NCBI GenBank assembly: GCA_963662175.1
Contig: OY759216.1
Span: 34,117,087 to 34,181,086, forward strand
Source of the DNA: Aradus depressus
Lineage: Eukaryota > Arthropoda > Insecta > Hemiptera > Aradidae
Direction: 5' to 3'
DNA: 64,000 nt
This document shows positions 42,417-54,929 of the stretch, one piece after another (the stretch's first letter is position 1; each line of letters opens with the position of its first letter). A program made the position numbers and the translations under genes. The notes beneath the pieces were generated by a model, which was given only the letters and a program-made list of their open reading frames with translations, was not told the DNA's origin and did no database searches.

Positions 42417-45400
42417 TTAGAAAACAAAAGTTTCAGTGCTGGATGTAATAGCATCGTATATGAAGGTGTTGTTGAGTGGTTTATACTGGCCAGTTATCAG
42501 CTTGATGACTTCGTGCGCAATGCACCCCCCTGAAAAGCAAAGAGAATATTTAGTGTACAACTGGTTCACGTTCAAATGAGCTCTCTCCTCCCCCTCCCTT
42601 ATACTCTGTCTCCTTGGAAAAGAGTTACACAGATATAACGGCATAACTATTTCCCTGATTAACCTGCCATAGTCATCGCGGGAGAAAGAAATAGAGACAA
42701 GTCCTATTATATAAAATTTTGTATAATGTTTCTTCTAATGCGCTTCTTGAGTAATGCAAAGTTATACCTGTACAGTTTTTACAACGCCTGGAAAAACGAG
42801 ACTAACGCCATTCTTCAATACTCTGTTGGACAAATGTTTTTCCCTGAGGATGCAGCAACATTCTTTTGGAATGGCACTCTACACATTTGTGCGCTTCATT
42901 CAAAAGAGCTTTGAAAGAATATGGCGCAAACATTTTTTAAAGTGGTTAACACAATTAAAATATGCATTGAAGTATGAAAAATTGCGTTAGTTCCGTTTTT
43001 TGGGGGCTGCGCTACTTCTGTAGCCTTTATAATTTGAGGGGACGGTCGTTGCGGGTAACGCATCCTGTTTCTCTGAAGAATAGGTATCTTTGCAGGCAAC
43101 ATAAAAACGAGCTGCAATAATTAGGTACGATTTTTTGGTAGAGTATAACATATGTACTACTTATTAATGTAGATACCATGTCCCTGTGAACCATTTCGTA
43201 AGTTAACCACAATCTTGAAAATCAAAAACTATCACAAACGTTATGCTAGTTTCAAAATGCATTAGACCGCGATTTTCTTTATAAACCAGATATAAATCAA
43301 CTGGTGAGACATTCAAACAACGGACCATACTATGTTTAAAATGTAATCTGCCATACTTATTAAAAAATAATAATACATATTATCTATTATGATCTATCTT
43401 TGAGCCGTTATAAGAAAATCGCGGTCTAATGCATTTTGAGACTAGCATAACGTTTGTGATAGTTTTTGATTTTCAAGATTGTGGTCAACTTACGAAATGT
43501 TTCACAGGGACATGGTATCTACATTAGTAGTACATATGTTATACTCTACCAAAAAATCGTACCTAATTATTGCAGGACGCTTTCATGTTCCCGCAAAGAT
43601 ACCTACCCTTCAGAGAAACAGGATGCGTTACCCGCAACGACTGTCCCATCAAATCTATAAAGGCTACAGAAGTAGCGCAGCCCCAAAAAACGGAACTAAC
43701 GCAATTTTTCATATTTCAATGCACTTATCGGGCTGAATATTTTAATTGTCTTAACCAGTTCAAAAAATGTTTGCGTCATATTCTTTTAAAGCTCTTTTGA
43801 ATGAAGCACACAAATGTGTAGAGTGCCATTCAAAAAGAATGTTGCTGCATCCTCATGGAAAAAGCATTTGCAAACCAGAGTATTGAAGAATGGCGTTAGT
43901 CTCGTTTTTCTAGGCGTTGTGGTTCTGGAGAAAAACGTCTTGTGCATGCTAGTTAGAGCATCCTGTATACTAACCAAGGAAGGCAGAAATGGAATGAAGT
44001 TCAGATCCCCCAAATCTGTAGATTTCATGAACATAGTCATCCTTGGCTAGAGGAGCACAACCCCACTCCCCGAGCAGCTTGGAGATACAAGACTAGAACA
44101 CACAGGTAACATGGGCATCAGTCGAATAATAATCTGTTTTTTAAGTGAACATTTCACTTGCACCAACTAGAACAGAAAGGAATATATCAGTACACGACAG
44201 CAAATTTTTGAAACTAAAGCAGCTATTTACATTCTCGTGAGTACCGCGTCACTCACATTTGCTTTTTTTTTTTCAATTGAAAGTGTTGATAGCAGCCCAA
44301 TGATACTTTCAAGCAGTCATTTGAATGTGGGCCCTTCATATGCTCACCTTAAGTTTGACAATGTCGTGTTCATCGTCGAATTCGCCCGGGAAGTGGTTGT
44401 AGTCTGAGTAGAACCTGTCCACTCCCCTTAGCATCACATAGTAAACCACCAGACTATCAGAGTTATCAACCCCTTGAGCTAAAGGAAAAAATACATTTGA
44501 TTAGGATTTTTTAAATATAAAACACGAGTAGGGATGAAGTTGGATATGCGGGAGAGAATAGAAGGAATTAGAGTGACGGAAGTGTTCATGGGGTTCAGAA
44601 TACAGAATACTATTATATTTGTGAAGCAGCATAGTCAATTTTGGACTCGGGGCGAACAAGCGGCCACAACAAATAACACCGAGAGGTTCGAAGCTAAACT
44701 AGCCATCTCAAATTACCTCAAATTTTATTTTTTAGAATTATAAATTTACCAATATAATTTGTTTTCAAATGCCGGTTACTAAGTTGAATACATTGAGAAA
44801 AAATAAAAAGATACCGCACAATCCTCCCAGGAGACTGAAGAGGAGGTGGAACCATGACTTGCTATAATCCCAAATTGCAACCCTCCATTTCTTGAAACTT
44901 AACCATCATAATACTCCCATTTATTGTTTTCATATTTCGCCCTGAGGAGCTACCGCTGGGTGTTCTTCCTCTCTCACGCCACTTAAGACCTCTGTCCACC
45001 AATTCCTCTTGGTAGATGTTTGTTGCAGGATAACAAAATATACAGAAAAGGGCAGCAACCTGTAGAGAGATCAATACACTTTGGGTCTCAGAAACGATCG
45101 TAAAGCTTCCTCTATGCTTCGGAAGTTACATCAAATGTAGAGACGCTCCTCGTATGCAAAGTAAGAAGGTACATAAGTCAAGTAGTTTCTGCTAAAATAT
45201 ATACATTTTTATATCAAGTAAAGTAATAGTAGCGGAAGATACGAAGAGATGAGAACATACGAGATACAGGAAGGCGTTCATAACGCCTTCGAGCCCAGCT
45301 ATATATAAAAAAAAGAGGTATATTGCCTGACTTACAAATGAGTGAGGCATTGATCAACTTAGGATCATACTCGTTGGCAATCTTGGTACCTCGGAGGACG

Positions 45401-48400
45401 GACAGACTGGAGGCGTGCTTACAGAACAGCTTCGTGTCAGCCTCACTGATGAGGTCCACATTGTGGCCCAGCTGATGGAGAAGTTGCTGCACTCTCCGGT
45501 GCACTGTATCAGCGCATCTTACACTCTCCTGCAGGTAGCTGCAACATACACCATGTCATGCCTAACCCGTTAACAAAATAATGACTACAGCTCATCCACG
45601 TATGGACTTCACTCCACTTCTACAAGGTGTATATTTCTTTTATCCTCAAAATGAAATCCTCCCACTTATACTTTCTGTCACGTATTTTCCTACGATTTTT
45701 ATACACCTCTTGGTAGGAAATTGTTTTTGCTGTCTTTGGTCCGCCATTCTTTTGTTTTTCTCAGAATTTTCGGCTAGGAAACACGGAATTATTTGCCTTA
45801 TATTTCTGATGAAGGGAAACTTTCTGAAGAAAAAAGTAAAATGCACTGCAGCTGCCAGCCTCCACAGAGACGCCCTACGATATTACCTATTATGTCTGTC
45901 CACACGACACTGAAACGTGACTTGGAAGCGTGGATTCCATGATGCACAAATTTTAACGGTATTAAAGACTCAAATTGAAGAAAACGTTCTAATCGGGAAT
46001 TAATGAAAAATAACCTTTATTCTGGGACAACGTCCGCTAAGAATAATAACATAAGAAATAAACAAAAGAATACAAGTATCAACCAAATGAGACAGAATAA
46101 AAAGAAAAGAGGTCTCTAGGAATAAATAATAAATGTTAAAGACAGGCAATGATTAAAACAATAAAATAAACTAGTGAAAAATAATGAGAAAAAACAAAGT
46201 ATGAATAATAATGTAAAACATAATAACAGTAAGGGGTAATATATGAATTGTAAAAAACTGGATTGATGAAACATAAGAGTGACAATCTGTCCAGTGGAGT
46301 GAGAGACAATCAGGAAGGCACCTAAGTAAGATGATGTCTTCAATTTCCAAAGCATCCAGCGATGAAACTAGATTGATGATCACCGGACCTTAGTTCTTGC
46401 AATCGTTACAACCAGCTCGAGCTTTCTGAGCCGTTGAAGGAGCTTGCTATGAGGTTTAAAATCTTAGATTTGGAAAAACTAAGCAACAATAGATTTTGAG
46501 AAAATGACATTCGTCAGTGTATTCAGGACATAGACTTACATCTGATGTAGAGCTATGTAGCGGGTGGTGTCTGCGGTCATGTCGGGCAGGTTGCCTCTCA
46601 CAGGCAGGCAGCCCTCCTTCTCCACAAAGTCCTTCACAGCCTTAGCCAGGATCCAGAACGGCTTACTCTGAAACAACACACACACAACCCTTTATTGTGT
46701 TAGAAGATTGATTATGTAAGATGGCCAAATATGGAAATATAGTACACAGCTGTCCAATTACCATCCAGGAGTGTGTTGGTCGCCGCACACTTTTTTTTTT
46801 ATCTTAAAAATGTCAGTAAAATTTGAACTTCATGACGCTGAACTCGAAAGCTTCAGCATTCGCGGTTGGTTGGGCATATCTGTAAGGGTTATTGCAATAG
46901 CATATGAAACTCTACAGATGAAAAAATAAGGCAACTGAAAATCCTTCAAATATCTTGTGTAATCGATAATGAAAGGTTTCGGCAATCGGAAAATAGTGGG
47001 CTTATCTTCCCGAAGATAGCGCCAGAGTTTCATAGTATAATGGCTGAGACCATTACTTTTTTATTCCAATCAAGTGTCTGTTATGCTATATAAATATTAT
47101 AAAATTTGTTCAACGACAGGAGAGGTAGAGGTAGAGGTAGAGGCTAGCGACCTTAGCAAAAACCTGGGTAAACTTGAAAATAATTGTATTAAACTATCAT
47201 TTATATATCAAATTATAGGTACAGAAGCACTAAAAAAGAAATTTGGTTCACTTTTGAAAAAGATGGCCGTCAAATTCTTAAAATTTAAATAAAAAGTTCA
47301 AAATAAGGAAAATAACGATACATTTCCCACAGGGAAATATCTATTGAAAAAAAAAAAAATTAATTTGTAAATACAACAACACTGAGGACAGAGCAAAGAG
47401 TATTTGTCCCACAACAAGACACTCACCTTAGATGTGACATTAGCACATCTGTCATCGTTCAAAATCTTTTCTATTTCCGGAGGGACTTTTGTAGGTCCAA
47501 CAGCATAGTTGACAGCCCGTATGGCTTCCTCGAAGTTTTCCTCAGCTTCTGGTACTCCATGTTCATTTTTTTTCATAGCTGTCAAGCAGTGAAAAGTACA
47601 ATTATAAAGGATGATGGCAGTTTAAGGATTAAAAGACAAAAAAAAAAATGGAAATCAGACGCAGCACAAAGACAAGGAACTTAACCAACGGAACTTTTCC
47701 AAGAGATCAATGGACCAATGAATGGTGAAATGAATTAAATCGTTATTAACATTAATATTACAAATTATGACTATTTCCCATTATTATTTTTTCACAATTG
47801 ACCTTATTGAAATATGAATTTCGCCATCACAGAACTGATTCATTTATCACATGCGTGATAAGAGCCGTTCTATGTAAATGTTCAAGTACTAAATCATACG
47901 TTAAAACTAACTGGTGGTTAAAGTTGTTATTGATAGTAACGGTTCTTCCTGTCATTATCTTTTGTAATTACAGTAAAATTAATAATATAAGTTACAGGAA
48001 AAGTCCTGCAATTTACTAAGGAGGTAATTCTGGTAAATTTAATTCACCAGGACCAGTTAGTTTTAGCGAATACAAAATGAGTTGTCACCTCTTGCCAAGA
48101 AATGCAACAAACTGGAGTGTAACCCGATGATTTTCTAATCCTTAATTAGATGACTATTAGAAAAAACAAAAAAAAAATAAATAAAGACTCAACTCCCAAT
48201 TTTCTAACGTAATTTAACAGTGGACAACAATCTAAGTGAACTAATAAATAAAATTAACCTTTTCTGAGTAACGCTCGTACTTCCTCTTTTTCTTTGAAAT
48301 TGTTGGGCAATGCATTGTTATGGGTTTGCCTCCATTCATCGAGTGCCTTGTACAGTGGCACCACAAAAGGTATGTGGGCATGGTCTTTCAGATCGAGACT

Positions 48401-51078
48401 GTCCATGTTGAAAGAAGAGATGTACTGAAGCAGGGCGGGGAAGGGGCGGTCCAGTCGCAGATCAGGGTTCTGGGGAAAAATATACAACTGTATTTATTAT
48501 AAATCTATGTGCAATATAAATAAAACTATCCACACCTTAACTGATCTCCGTCAGCTGGATTGTTCTCTGACATATGTAAATTCCAAATTTTACATGGTCA
48601 CATTCAAATGGAAAAAAACCCTCCCCCTCCAAAAAAAAAAATATATAGTTTCTGACCCAGCTTATTCCAGGCGTTTATCTTTTTTACTTTCTGAGATAGG
48701 TCAGTTCAATAAAATAATAAAGAAGACAGTGAGCGGGTTCTATGCCATAAAGCACAGCTCTTTGCACTCTGTCAAGGCGTGTGTAGAAGTTTGTCCTTCA
48801 GGAGTTAGAACTGCAATACCAATATATTTAAAATACAATAAATTTCTTGGGTTATTTGGTTTTTTGATGAACACTACACTCAAAATTGAACAACAGTTTC
48901 AGGAGAAAAATAAGTAAGTACTGCGCATTTTCAATATGGCATTACTACTGTACGCAGTTTCAATTTTAACTTAACTCGGTAAAGAAAAAGGCCCCATGTC
49001 TCTTGTGTCCACACATTTTGCTGGTCTTTTTTTTTTTTTTTTATTTTATTTTTTCGCAATATCCGAGCGGAAAATGTAATATTGAGTTATTATGGGAAAT
49101 GTTGGTGTTTACCTGAGTGTCCGGATGAGTCTCAATGACGACATGTTCCCTGAGTTGAAGTCGCATGTATCCAATGAGACCGTAACTGCGGCCCACCACC
49201 AGCGCCACTCCCTGGCTCCATAGCAGCTCCGACAGAGGCAGCAAGGCTCTGTACAGTAAAACATAACAAATAGCAGCTAAACGCTACGATTTTCTTAATT
49301 CTCTCAAATGACAATAAGTTGAATACATAAAAGAAAAACTGTCGTAGCATAAGAGTGAAATAATAATTTAGGGTATTTTAGGAGAGAAACGAATAAAAAA
49401 TATGGCTTGATAAGAAGCTAGTTCTTTACTTTATTCGGCCTATACATAAACATCCAAGACTCGATTACTATTGATCTTAAGTGAAGAAGTTACGTAACAA
49501 AAATGAAAGACATTTTCTGTTCTCCACATTTTTTATTTGCTAAAGTCAGAAATAATGAAAATAAATAACACCAACTGATCAGGCGGTTAACTACAGCTTA
49601 TTTTCACCTCTTTTAAGTATGAAAAATGTTTTCTTTTTTGCTTCTTTAAAGAATTTCGAACGTAGGATCCTTAGAGTGGCCGTGGAAACCAAAGGCAGGT
49701 ACCCGTCTGTGGGGCCTCCTAGCGGGCTAATTTCACATTTGTAATGAAGGTCGAGATTGCTGTATGCATAGCGGAATAAAAAGGCTAAATGATGAAGATA
49801 TTAGGACATATTGTTTTATTATAGTTTAGATAAGACGTTTGTGAGGTGTAGAATATTAAATAGTTGGGTTATTTGGGAGTTATCAGATAGGATTTGGAAA
49901 ATAATCACCGAAAGGTTAAAATTATCACTCTAGTGAGTACACGCAATGCATTCAGCAAGGTGTCTGACAGACAGTCCCATCGCACAGGACTGACCCAGAG
50001 AGGGTTTCCGAGCCATCACATGTGTCAGCCTGGTTTGTCCTATGCGTAACCGAAACAAAGTCTAAACAAACAGTCCTCTTGTCTCTCATCGAAGTATTCC
50101 ACTCTAACGAAGCTTTTGATAAACCTCATCATATTATCGATTATTCAGATCCATCGAACGTTCCAATTGTTTCATACGTTTTCCTTAATATAGGAAATGT
50201 TGTCACTTACGGGGACTTCGAATATGGATAGTCCTTCTTAAGGCGCGTCTGGCATACGTATCACCTGATTCGTTATCTGCAATGCCATGAGAAAGCAACT
50301 GAAATCAGACCACCTTAATGACCCAAGGGCTATCAGTTTGTCTTGGACAAGGAGTATATTGTCCATAAGTTTCTTTCTATAATTGTTCCCGGTCAAGTTT
50401 TAAACCAAGTGTATAATTTCCTAATAAGAAGGTTGAATCCTTCTATATAATAATCAATTTGCAAATTAAAATATTAAAATTATTTGTAAACAATAATCAT
50501 GGCATACCTCTCACTTAACCCTGTAGCAATAACTACAGAAAAGCTACTGAAAAAATTAGGGTTGTTATTCAACAATTGTTCTATAGACTCATCAACATAA
50601 TCTCCCTTCACGTCTGGATTCAATTCCAGCAATAGCTGAGTTGCAACTTGAGCTCTAGGCTTACCAACACTATCAACATCTAGAAAAAAACTGTGCAAAA
50701 CAATTAAATTAATTAAACACTTTTTAAAAAATAATAGAACAAATGTAATGAATTACTGAGCATTACTTTACACCAACGTCTTCTTCAGTAACTTTTTTAC
50801 CATCAACTATGGTAAATCCACCAATACCCGGTAAGACAAGGGATTTTAAAATCTCTGTTCCAAGACCAGCAGCGTTAATGATGCAAACTTGACAGTTCTC
50901 CAGGGCACTTTGACCATGGTCACCCCAAAGCCTGTAATATATAAACATCATAATGACAAATATAATTATTCTGTATTTCAAAAAACACTACTGCAAAACA
51001 TTAATATTACCTTAATTGCCGATCATATTTTTTTGTTTTATCGGACTGTTCAGGCGATTTTGGAGCCGGTGAAGCCAT
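42417..51078 (-). CDS. NAE1: NAE1 / APP-BP1, NEDD8-activating enzyme E1 regulatory subunit, complete in 11 exons
   Basis: Partner of UBA3; together they adenylate and activate NEDD8 for cullin neddylation. Exons in transcript order: 51078-51011, 50931-50767, 50690-50508, 49248-49113, 48469-48259, 47578-47427, 46667-46540, 45538-45336, 44478-44348, 44092-43975, 42529-42417. All GT-AG with matching phases, 535 aa (human 534). Landmarks: [19 protein letters not shown] at the N-terminus, [127 protein letters not shown] and the C-terminal [15 protein letters not shown]. Like its family it is the subunit without the catalytic cysteine. Exon 10 is easy to miss because a 1.1 kb inverted repeat lies beside it. 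Confidence 0.97.
42530..43974. other. NAE1 last intron, filled by a large inverted repeat
   Basis: Apart from the inverted repeat at 42781-43922 only about 250 bp at the 3' side and 50 bp at the 5' side are unique sequence. Confidence 0.7.
42781..43922. mobile_element. foldback element with arms of about 500 bp
   Basis: 42781-43281 and 43411-43922 are reverse complements with scattered mismatches and short indels, around a spacer of about 130 bp. Ends are ACAACGCCT on the left and AGGCGTTGT on the right. Internal landmarks: AACAGGATGCGTTACCCGCA on the right arm with its complement at about 43055, and AAGAAAATCGCGGTCTAATG at the inner boundary. Several open frames run through both arms but match nothing. 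It could be a foldback DNA transposon or a tail-to-tail inverted duplication. Confidence 0.9.
44930..45060 (-). pseudogene. transposase-like fragment, sister of 9585-9700
   Basis: Minus frame reads [20 protein letters not shown] followed by [11 protein letters not shown]. Shares Q-E-(E/D)-L-(V/I)-D, WRERGR and PSGSS with the fragment at 9585. In NAE1 intron 8. Confidence 0.4.
46010..46320 (-). mobile_element. non-LTR retrotransposon 3' end, copy 2
   Basis: Reverse complement of 53690-54010: TGGACAGATTGTCACTCTT, TTTTTACAATTCATATATTA, CTAGAGACCTCTTTTC, and TTCTTAGCGGACGTTGTCCC-AGAATAAAGG at the 3' terminus all have counterparts. In NAE1 intron 7. Confidence 0.78.
47111..47140. repeat. short GGTAGA microsatellite
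   Basis: GAGGTAGAGGTAGAGGTAGA: about four tandem 6-bp units in NAE1 intron 6. Confidence 0.7.
49936..50045 (-). pseudogene. non-LTR C-terminal fragment related to 9090-9330
   Basis: The minus strand gives [19 protein letters not shown] and MGLSVRHL, the same region as 9098-9200 (LTHGYVMAREPPPLCQSC...GLSVRHIL) with deletions. Confidence 0.6.
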
Positions 51079-51386
51079 TTTAACCTTCTTCATATGGTTA
51101 TCTCATATTTTCATTCTTTCGATATCAAGATAAGTAGTATCGAGTCATGCAAACTGACGTACAACGCCTTTGAAATAAAACAGTGACGTTTTTATATATT
51201 TATCTGTTTTAGTTGACTTTTAAACTAATTATTTTCTTTTATATTATATTTATTTAGTAATTATCAAAGTTTTGGATTTATTAGTTAATATTGAAAAGAA
51301 ACTGTGAATATTTTTTTGTTTTGTGATTGATTGAGAACGGAAGACACTGTCATCCAAAAAGTTTCTTAGTTAAGAAAATAAAAATA
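51079..51386. promoter_or_regulatory. NAE1 upstream region
   Basis: About 300 bp of AT-rich sequence between the NAE1 start codon and a SINE insertion. The NAE1 promoter should be here; no clear core element was identified. Confidence 0.4.
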
Positions 51387-51399
51387 TATATCATAGAGA

Positions 51400-51741
51400 G
51401 AGGGCGCCGGTAGCTCAGTGGTATGCGTGCTTGCCTTCTGAGCTTCAAGGTCGTGGGTCCGAAACTCGGCCGAGGCTCTTAGTTTATTTTATCTGGAAGG
51501 TAAAATAAACGTATGCACGCCGTCCTTCGGATGGGACCTTAAGCGATGGTCCCGAGCCCGTACGATGTCAGGTACTCGTTAAAGACCCCTGGCCCTAGGG
51601 GAATAAAAATTTAGGGTGTGCAAAATTTAGAACTCTCACAGTAGAGTCGGGCTCATGTCCACCAGAGTGACGAAAAAGCGCTCTGTTAGTAGGCGATATG
51701 ACCTCGTAGTTAAAGCCCGGGCATGAGTCATAATAACTAAC
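51400..51741 (+). mobile_element. tRNA-derived SINE, full-length copy 6 with target-site duplication
   Basis: A full-length member (head GGGCGCCGGTAGCTCAGTGG, body hairpins, 3' end TTAAAGCCCGGGCATGAGTC) flanked by TATATCATAGAGA at 51387-51399 and 51742-51754. The 13-bp duplication is exact, as for copy 1. Confidence 0.93.
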
Positions 51742-52184
51742 TATATCATAGAGAAATATAATCAACCCTCACACTAAACGCATTCATAGGCTAGGAATGT
51801 TTTGATGTGCGTACTAAAGTATACAATAAAATTTATTGTATTTAGTACAGAGTTTTGTAATATATTTACGGAAATAAAATGGATATTATACGATACTAGA
51901 GTTTCAAAAATGTTTTCTAGAATATAAATATTAACAGGAGACTAAAAACGAGAAAAATAAATCCAATAAAAATAAGTACATAATGGTATTGAAGATCTTC
52001 TTACTTAAATGATGAACAATAAGCTAAGAATCGCACCTTATCGACCATAATATTGGACTAATGGATTGACCAGCGTGCAGCCTCAACCTTAACCCGATTG
52101 AGGTCATGTGAAACCTGCTAGGAAAACAACAGTGAGATCTTGACAACGAACAGTGCCCAGAGAACTCGAAGGGTGAACTTTGAC

Positions 52185-52320
52185 TACCCAAGTTTATTGA
52201 CCTAGGGGTGTGGATCTTTAAGGAGTACCTGACAACGTGCAGGCTCGAAGGTCCACAGATAAAAAAGGGCCTCGGCTGGGTTTCAAAGCAGAGCTAGTAG
52301 GCTAGCACGCTACCGGTGCC
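52185..52320 (-). mobile_element. tRNA-derived SINE copy 7, minus strand, partial
   Basis: CAAGTTTATTGACCTAGGGG, AGTACCTGACAACGTGCAGG, GGGCCTCGGCTGGGTTTC and GCACGCTACCGGTGCC follow the inverted family order with internal deletions. Confidence 0.75.
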
Positions 52321-53469
52321 TTCAAATATGTTTTGTAGTGTTGGTTATATTTTATCAATTAGAATATGTTCTGTTATTTAGTACTTTTTTGTGAAATTGC
52401 ATTAACAAATGAGTATTATTATATTTGGTTTGCGAAGACGCACCTGTAATGTAACTTATTGGAAATGCATAATTTCTATAGCTAGAATATTATGTCAAAC
52501 GAGTTATTCATATAAATAAATAGAAACACAAATTAAGAGCGTAGAAGAGAGTAGAAGCTTTTTTGTAATAAATTTAGTTGTGTACGGCTAAGTATTTACC
52601 TTTTTGCAATTGTTCAGTGCTCCACATTTCTATCATACAAATCCTTTGAAACAATTGTCGAAAAAATATCACACTAATCCGTTGTTTGGATATCTTAATT
52701 AAATACCCCTACTCCAAGAAACGCAATGTTAAAGCCAGAAGACCAATAACCGGGATGGTTTTTCGGAATTTCTATTTTATTTTTTCATAATTGTAGGTCC
52801 TTTTGGATTTATTAACCCCTATATTATTATTTGGAAAACAGTTCCCCCTTCCAAATGATTATTTATTTCTTTTCATTTTTCCCCAATTTAAATAAAACCA
52901 AAAATGACCTGTTGCCACTGTCAAATTCACTTTCATCAACTCACACTGTTTTACTGCCTTATTACTTTAAATGAAGAAAATTGTGAAAAAAGGATGAACA
53001 AGGAAAGTGGCGAACATACCGAGCTTTAGTTTACAGTATTCGGTTGATTCGTTCCTGCTCTTTCGGAATAGAATGTTCAAGTGAGACCCCACGATAAGGC
53101 AGCTCAGGATGCCCTGGGTCATTTCAGAAGCTTGATGTGTCTTCTAAAGGAAGGCCATTATCTCCATTTTCGGATATTTTTTCTTGATTACTTCTCTGTT
53201 TCTCATTAGTCAAGAAGAGCTAAGCCATGGGATTTTTTACTCACTTGTCAACCTAAAATGTATTAGTGTATTTATAAAAATTTGTAGTGCAGATGCCCTT
53301 TCGGACTTTCAAGAGATAATGTATTTTCTGTTATACTGAAGTTTCAAAATGGTGACTCAAAACGTTATTTTCTATAAATGTATTGACCTTCGCTCCACAA
53401 TACATGCAATCAAATTATTTTTTTCCTTATTTGATGAGTTGTACTAGAATTATTTAGCAGTCACCAGAT

Positions 53470-54025
53470 CCCGTCCCTTTGATCTCTATCTCCCTTCCCA
53501 CAGGACAACAACCTACCACAACTCCTTCCTTATCCAGGCTAACTTCCTCTGGAACTCTCTCAATCTCCAGATTCGCCATGCTCCTACTCTCCTTTCATTT
53601 AAGTCCCTACTTTTCTATTATCTCCTAACTCAGCAAACCTCTGATTCCTAAGGCTAGCTCCTATGAGATAGTTCTCGTCTTCCTATAAGTCTTTCACTCC
53701 AACTGGACAGATTGTCACTCTTCTGTTTCATCAGTCCAGTTTTTTACAATTCATTCATATATAAGTTATTATTGTTATCATGTTTCATTATTCATACTTG
53801 TTTTTCCCATTGTTTTTATTTCTCTGTATTATTTTTCACTAGTTTATTATATTGTTTTACTCATTGCCTGTTTTTAACGTTTAGTATTTATTTCTAGAGA
53901 CCTCTTTTATTTTATTTTTATTCTTCTCAACTGGTAAATATTTGTATACTCTTGTTTATTTTTTATGTTATTATTCTTAGGGGACGTATGTCCCAGAATA
54001 AAGATGATTTTTCATTTCATTTCAA
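53470..54025 (+). mobile_element. non-LTR retrotransposon 3' end, copy 1
   Basis: Coding relic RTTTYHNSFLIQANFLWNSL and TLLSFKSLLFYYLL (pattern nSF..r...lWNsLP...r.....fK..l, the usual C-terminus of CR1/Jockey-type RT proteins), then a 3' UTR shared with 46010-46320, ending GTCCCAGAATAAAGATGATT before a TTTCA-rich terminus. The upstream RT is missing. Confidence 0.75.
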
Positions 54026-54081
54026 TTTGTATTAAAAACTATATTACCCATCCAATTTGTTGATTAGAATTATGCAAAAGA

Positions 54082-54212
54082 AGGGGTCGTAGTGGTGTTT
54101 GAGCAAGAGCGTAGGGCTTTGGTTGCATGGATTCACCAGGGGCGCGGGTTCGAATCCCGTCTGGGGGAGAGTTTTATTTCATAGATAAAACTTCTCTTCC
54201 GTGGCCATGGAT
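54082..54212 (+). mobile_element. second SINE-like family, copy with tRNA-like head
   Basis: GAGCAAGAGCGTAGGGCTTTG, then GCGCGGGTTCGAATCCCGTC with a perfect B box, then AGTTTTATTTCATAGATAAA. The acceptor and D stems do not close as in a real tRNA, so it is read as a SINE head. Partial copy at 28424. Confidence 0.55.
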
Positions 54213-54612
54213 ACCCTCCCCCGCCCTCAAACAGCTCAAACGAAAAATTTTTCAAGAGGATGGGCATTGAAAAAAAAAAAATTCCCAGTTGTTGATAAGA
54301 ACTATACAAAAAAACGTTTAGGGTCCCATTGTTTAAACGCATTTATAAAATGATTATTAGCTAATTAATTTATTTCTAAAATTGGGCCAGATCATTAAAG
54401 GACAACCTGTATGAAATTAACAAAAGGCTGAAGTAAATAAAACTCATATAAATATAAAAACTGTTTTTCTTTTATTTTTTTCTCTTTATTAATACTTCAT
54501 ATAATTTTATTAATTTTTTTTGTATGTAACTTTTATAATCATATTATTTATTATACATAAGTTGTTCATCTACACAACTTATCTAACATAACATACATAT
54601 TCTATATATTAC

Positions 54613-54929
54613 TATACGAGGTGTAAACAAATGAAATAACACTACTTTAGAACTTGCTAAGAAATTGTATTCTAGAAAAAAAGCTCCTAGAACATGGTTC
54701 GCAAATGTGTTTTTTGAAAAAAATCTGAAAGGAAGCATTTGCAAACCTATATTCAGTGACGATAAAGCCTGGGTCATGTCCAACAAAGCGACGAAAAGCA
54801 GTGTAGTAGGCAATATGATCTCGTTTTTTAAGGCATGCGTAACAAACAAAAATAATAATTTTTTTGTTCAGAATCCAATTTCCTATAAGTCCCAAACTAG
54901 TGTGGTCTCGTTTGGTTACACCCTGTATA
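54613..54929. mobile_element. MITE (mariner-like ends), 317 bp, carrying a SINE fragment
   Basis: Inverted ends TATACGAGGTGTAAACAAATG and TATACAGGGTGTAACCAAACG begin with TA, as for Tc1/mariner-type elements. Within it, 54766-54850 (GGGTCATGTCCAACAAAGCG, AGTAGGCAATATGATCTCG) matches the 3' half of the tRNA-derived SINE family. No transposase. Confidence 0.7.

Noticed and set aside
43466..43800. Three overlapping plus-strand frames of 64-85 codons
   Set aside because: They fall within one arm of the inverted repeat and have counterparts in the other; no protein family fits.
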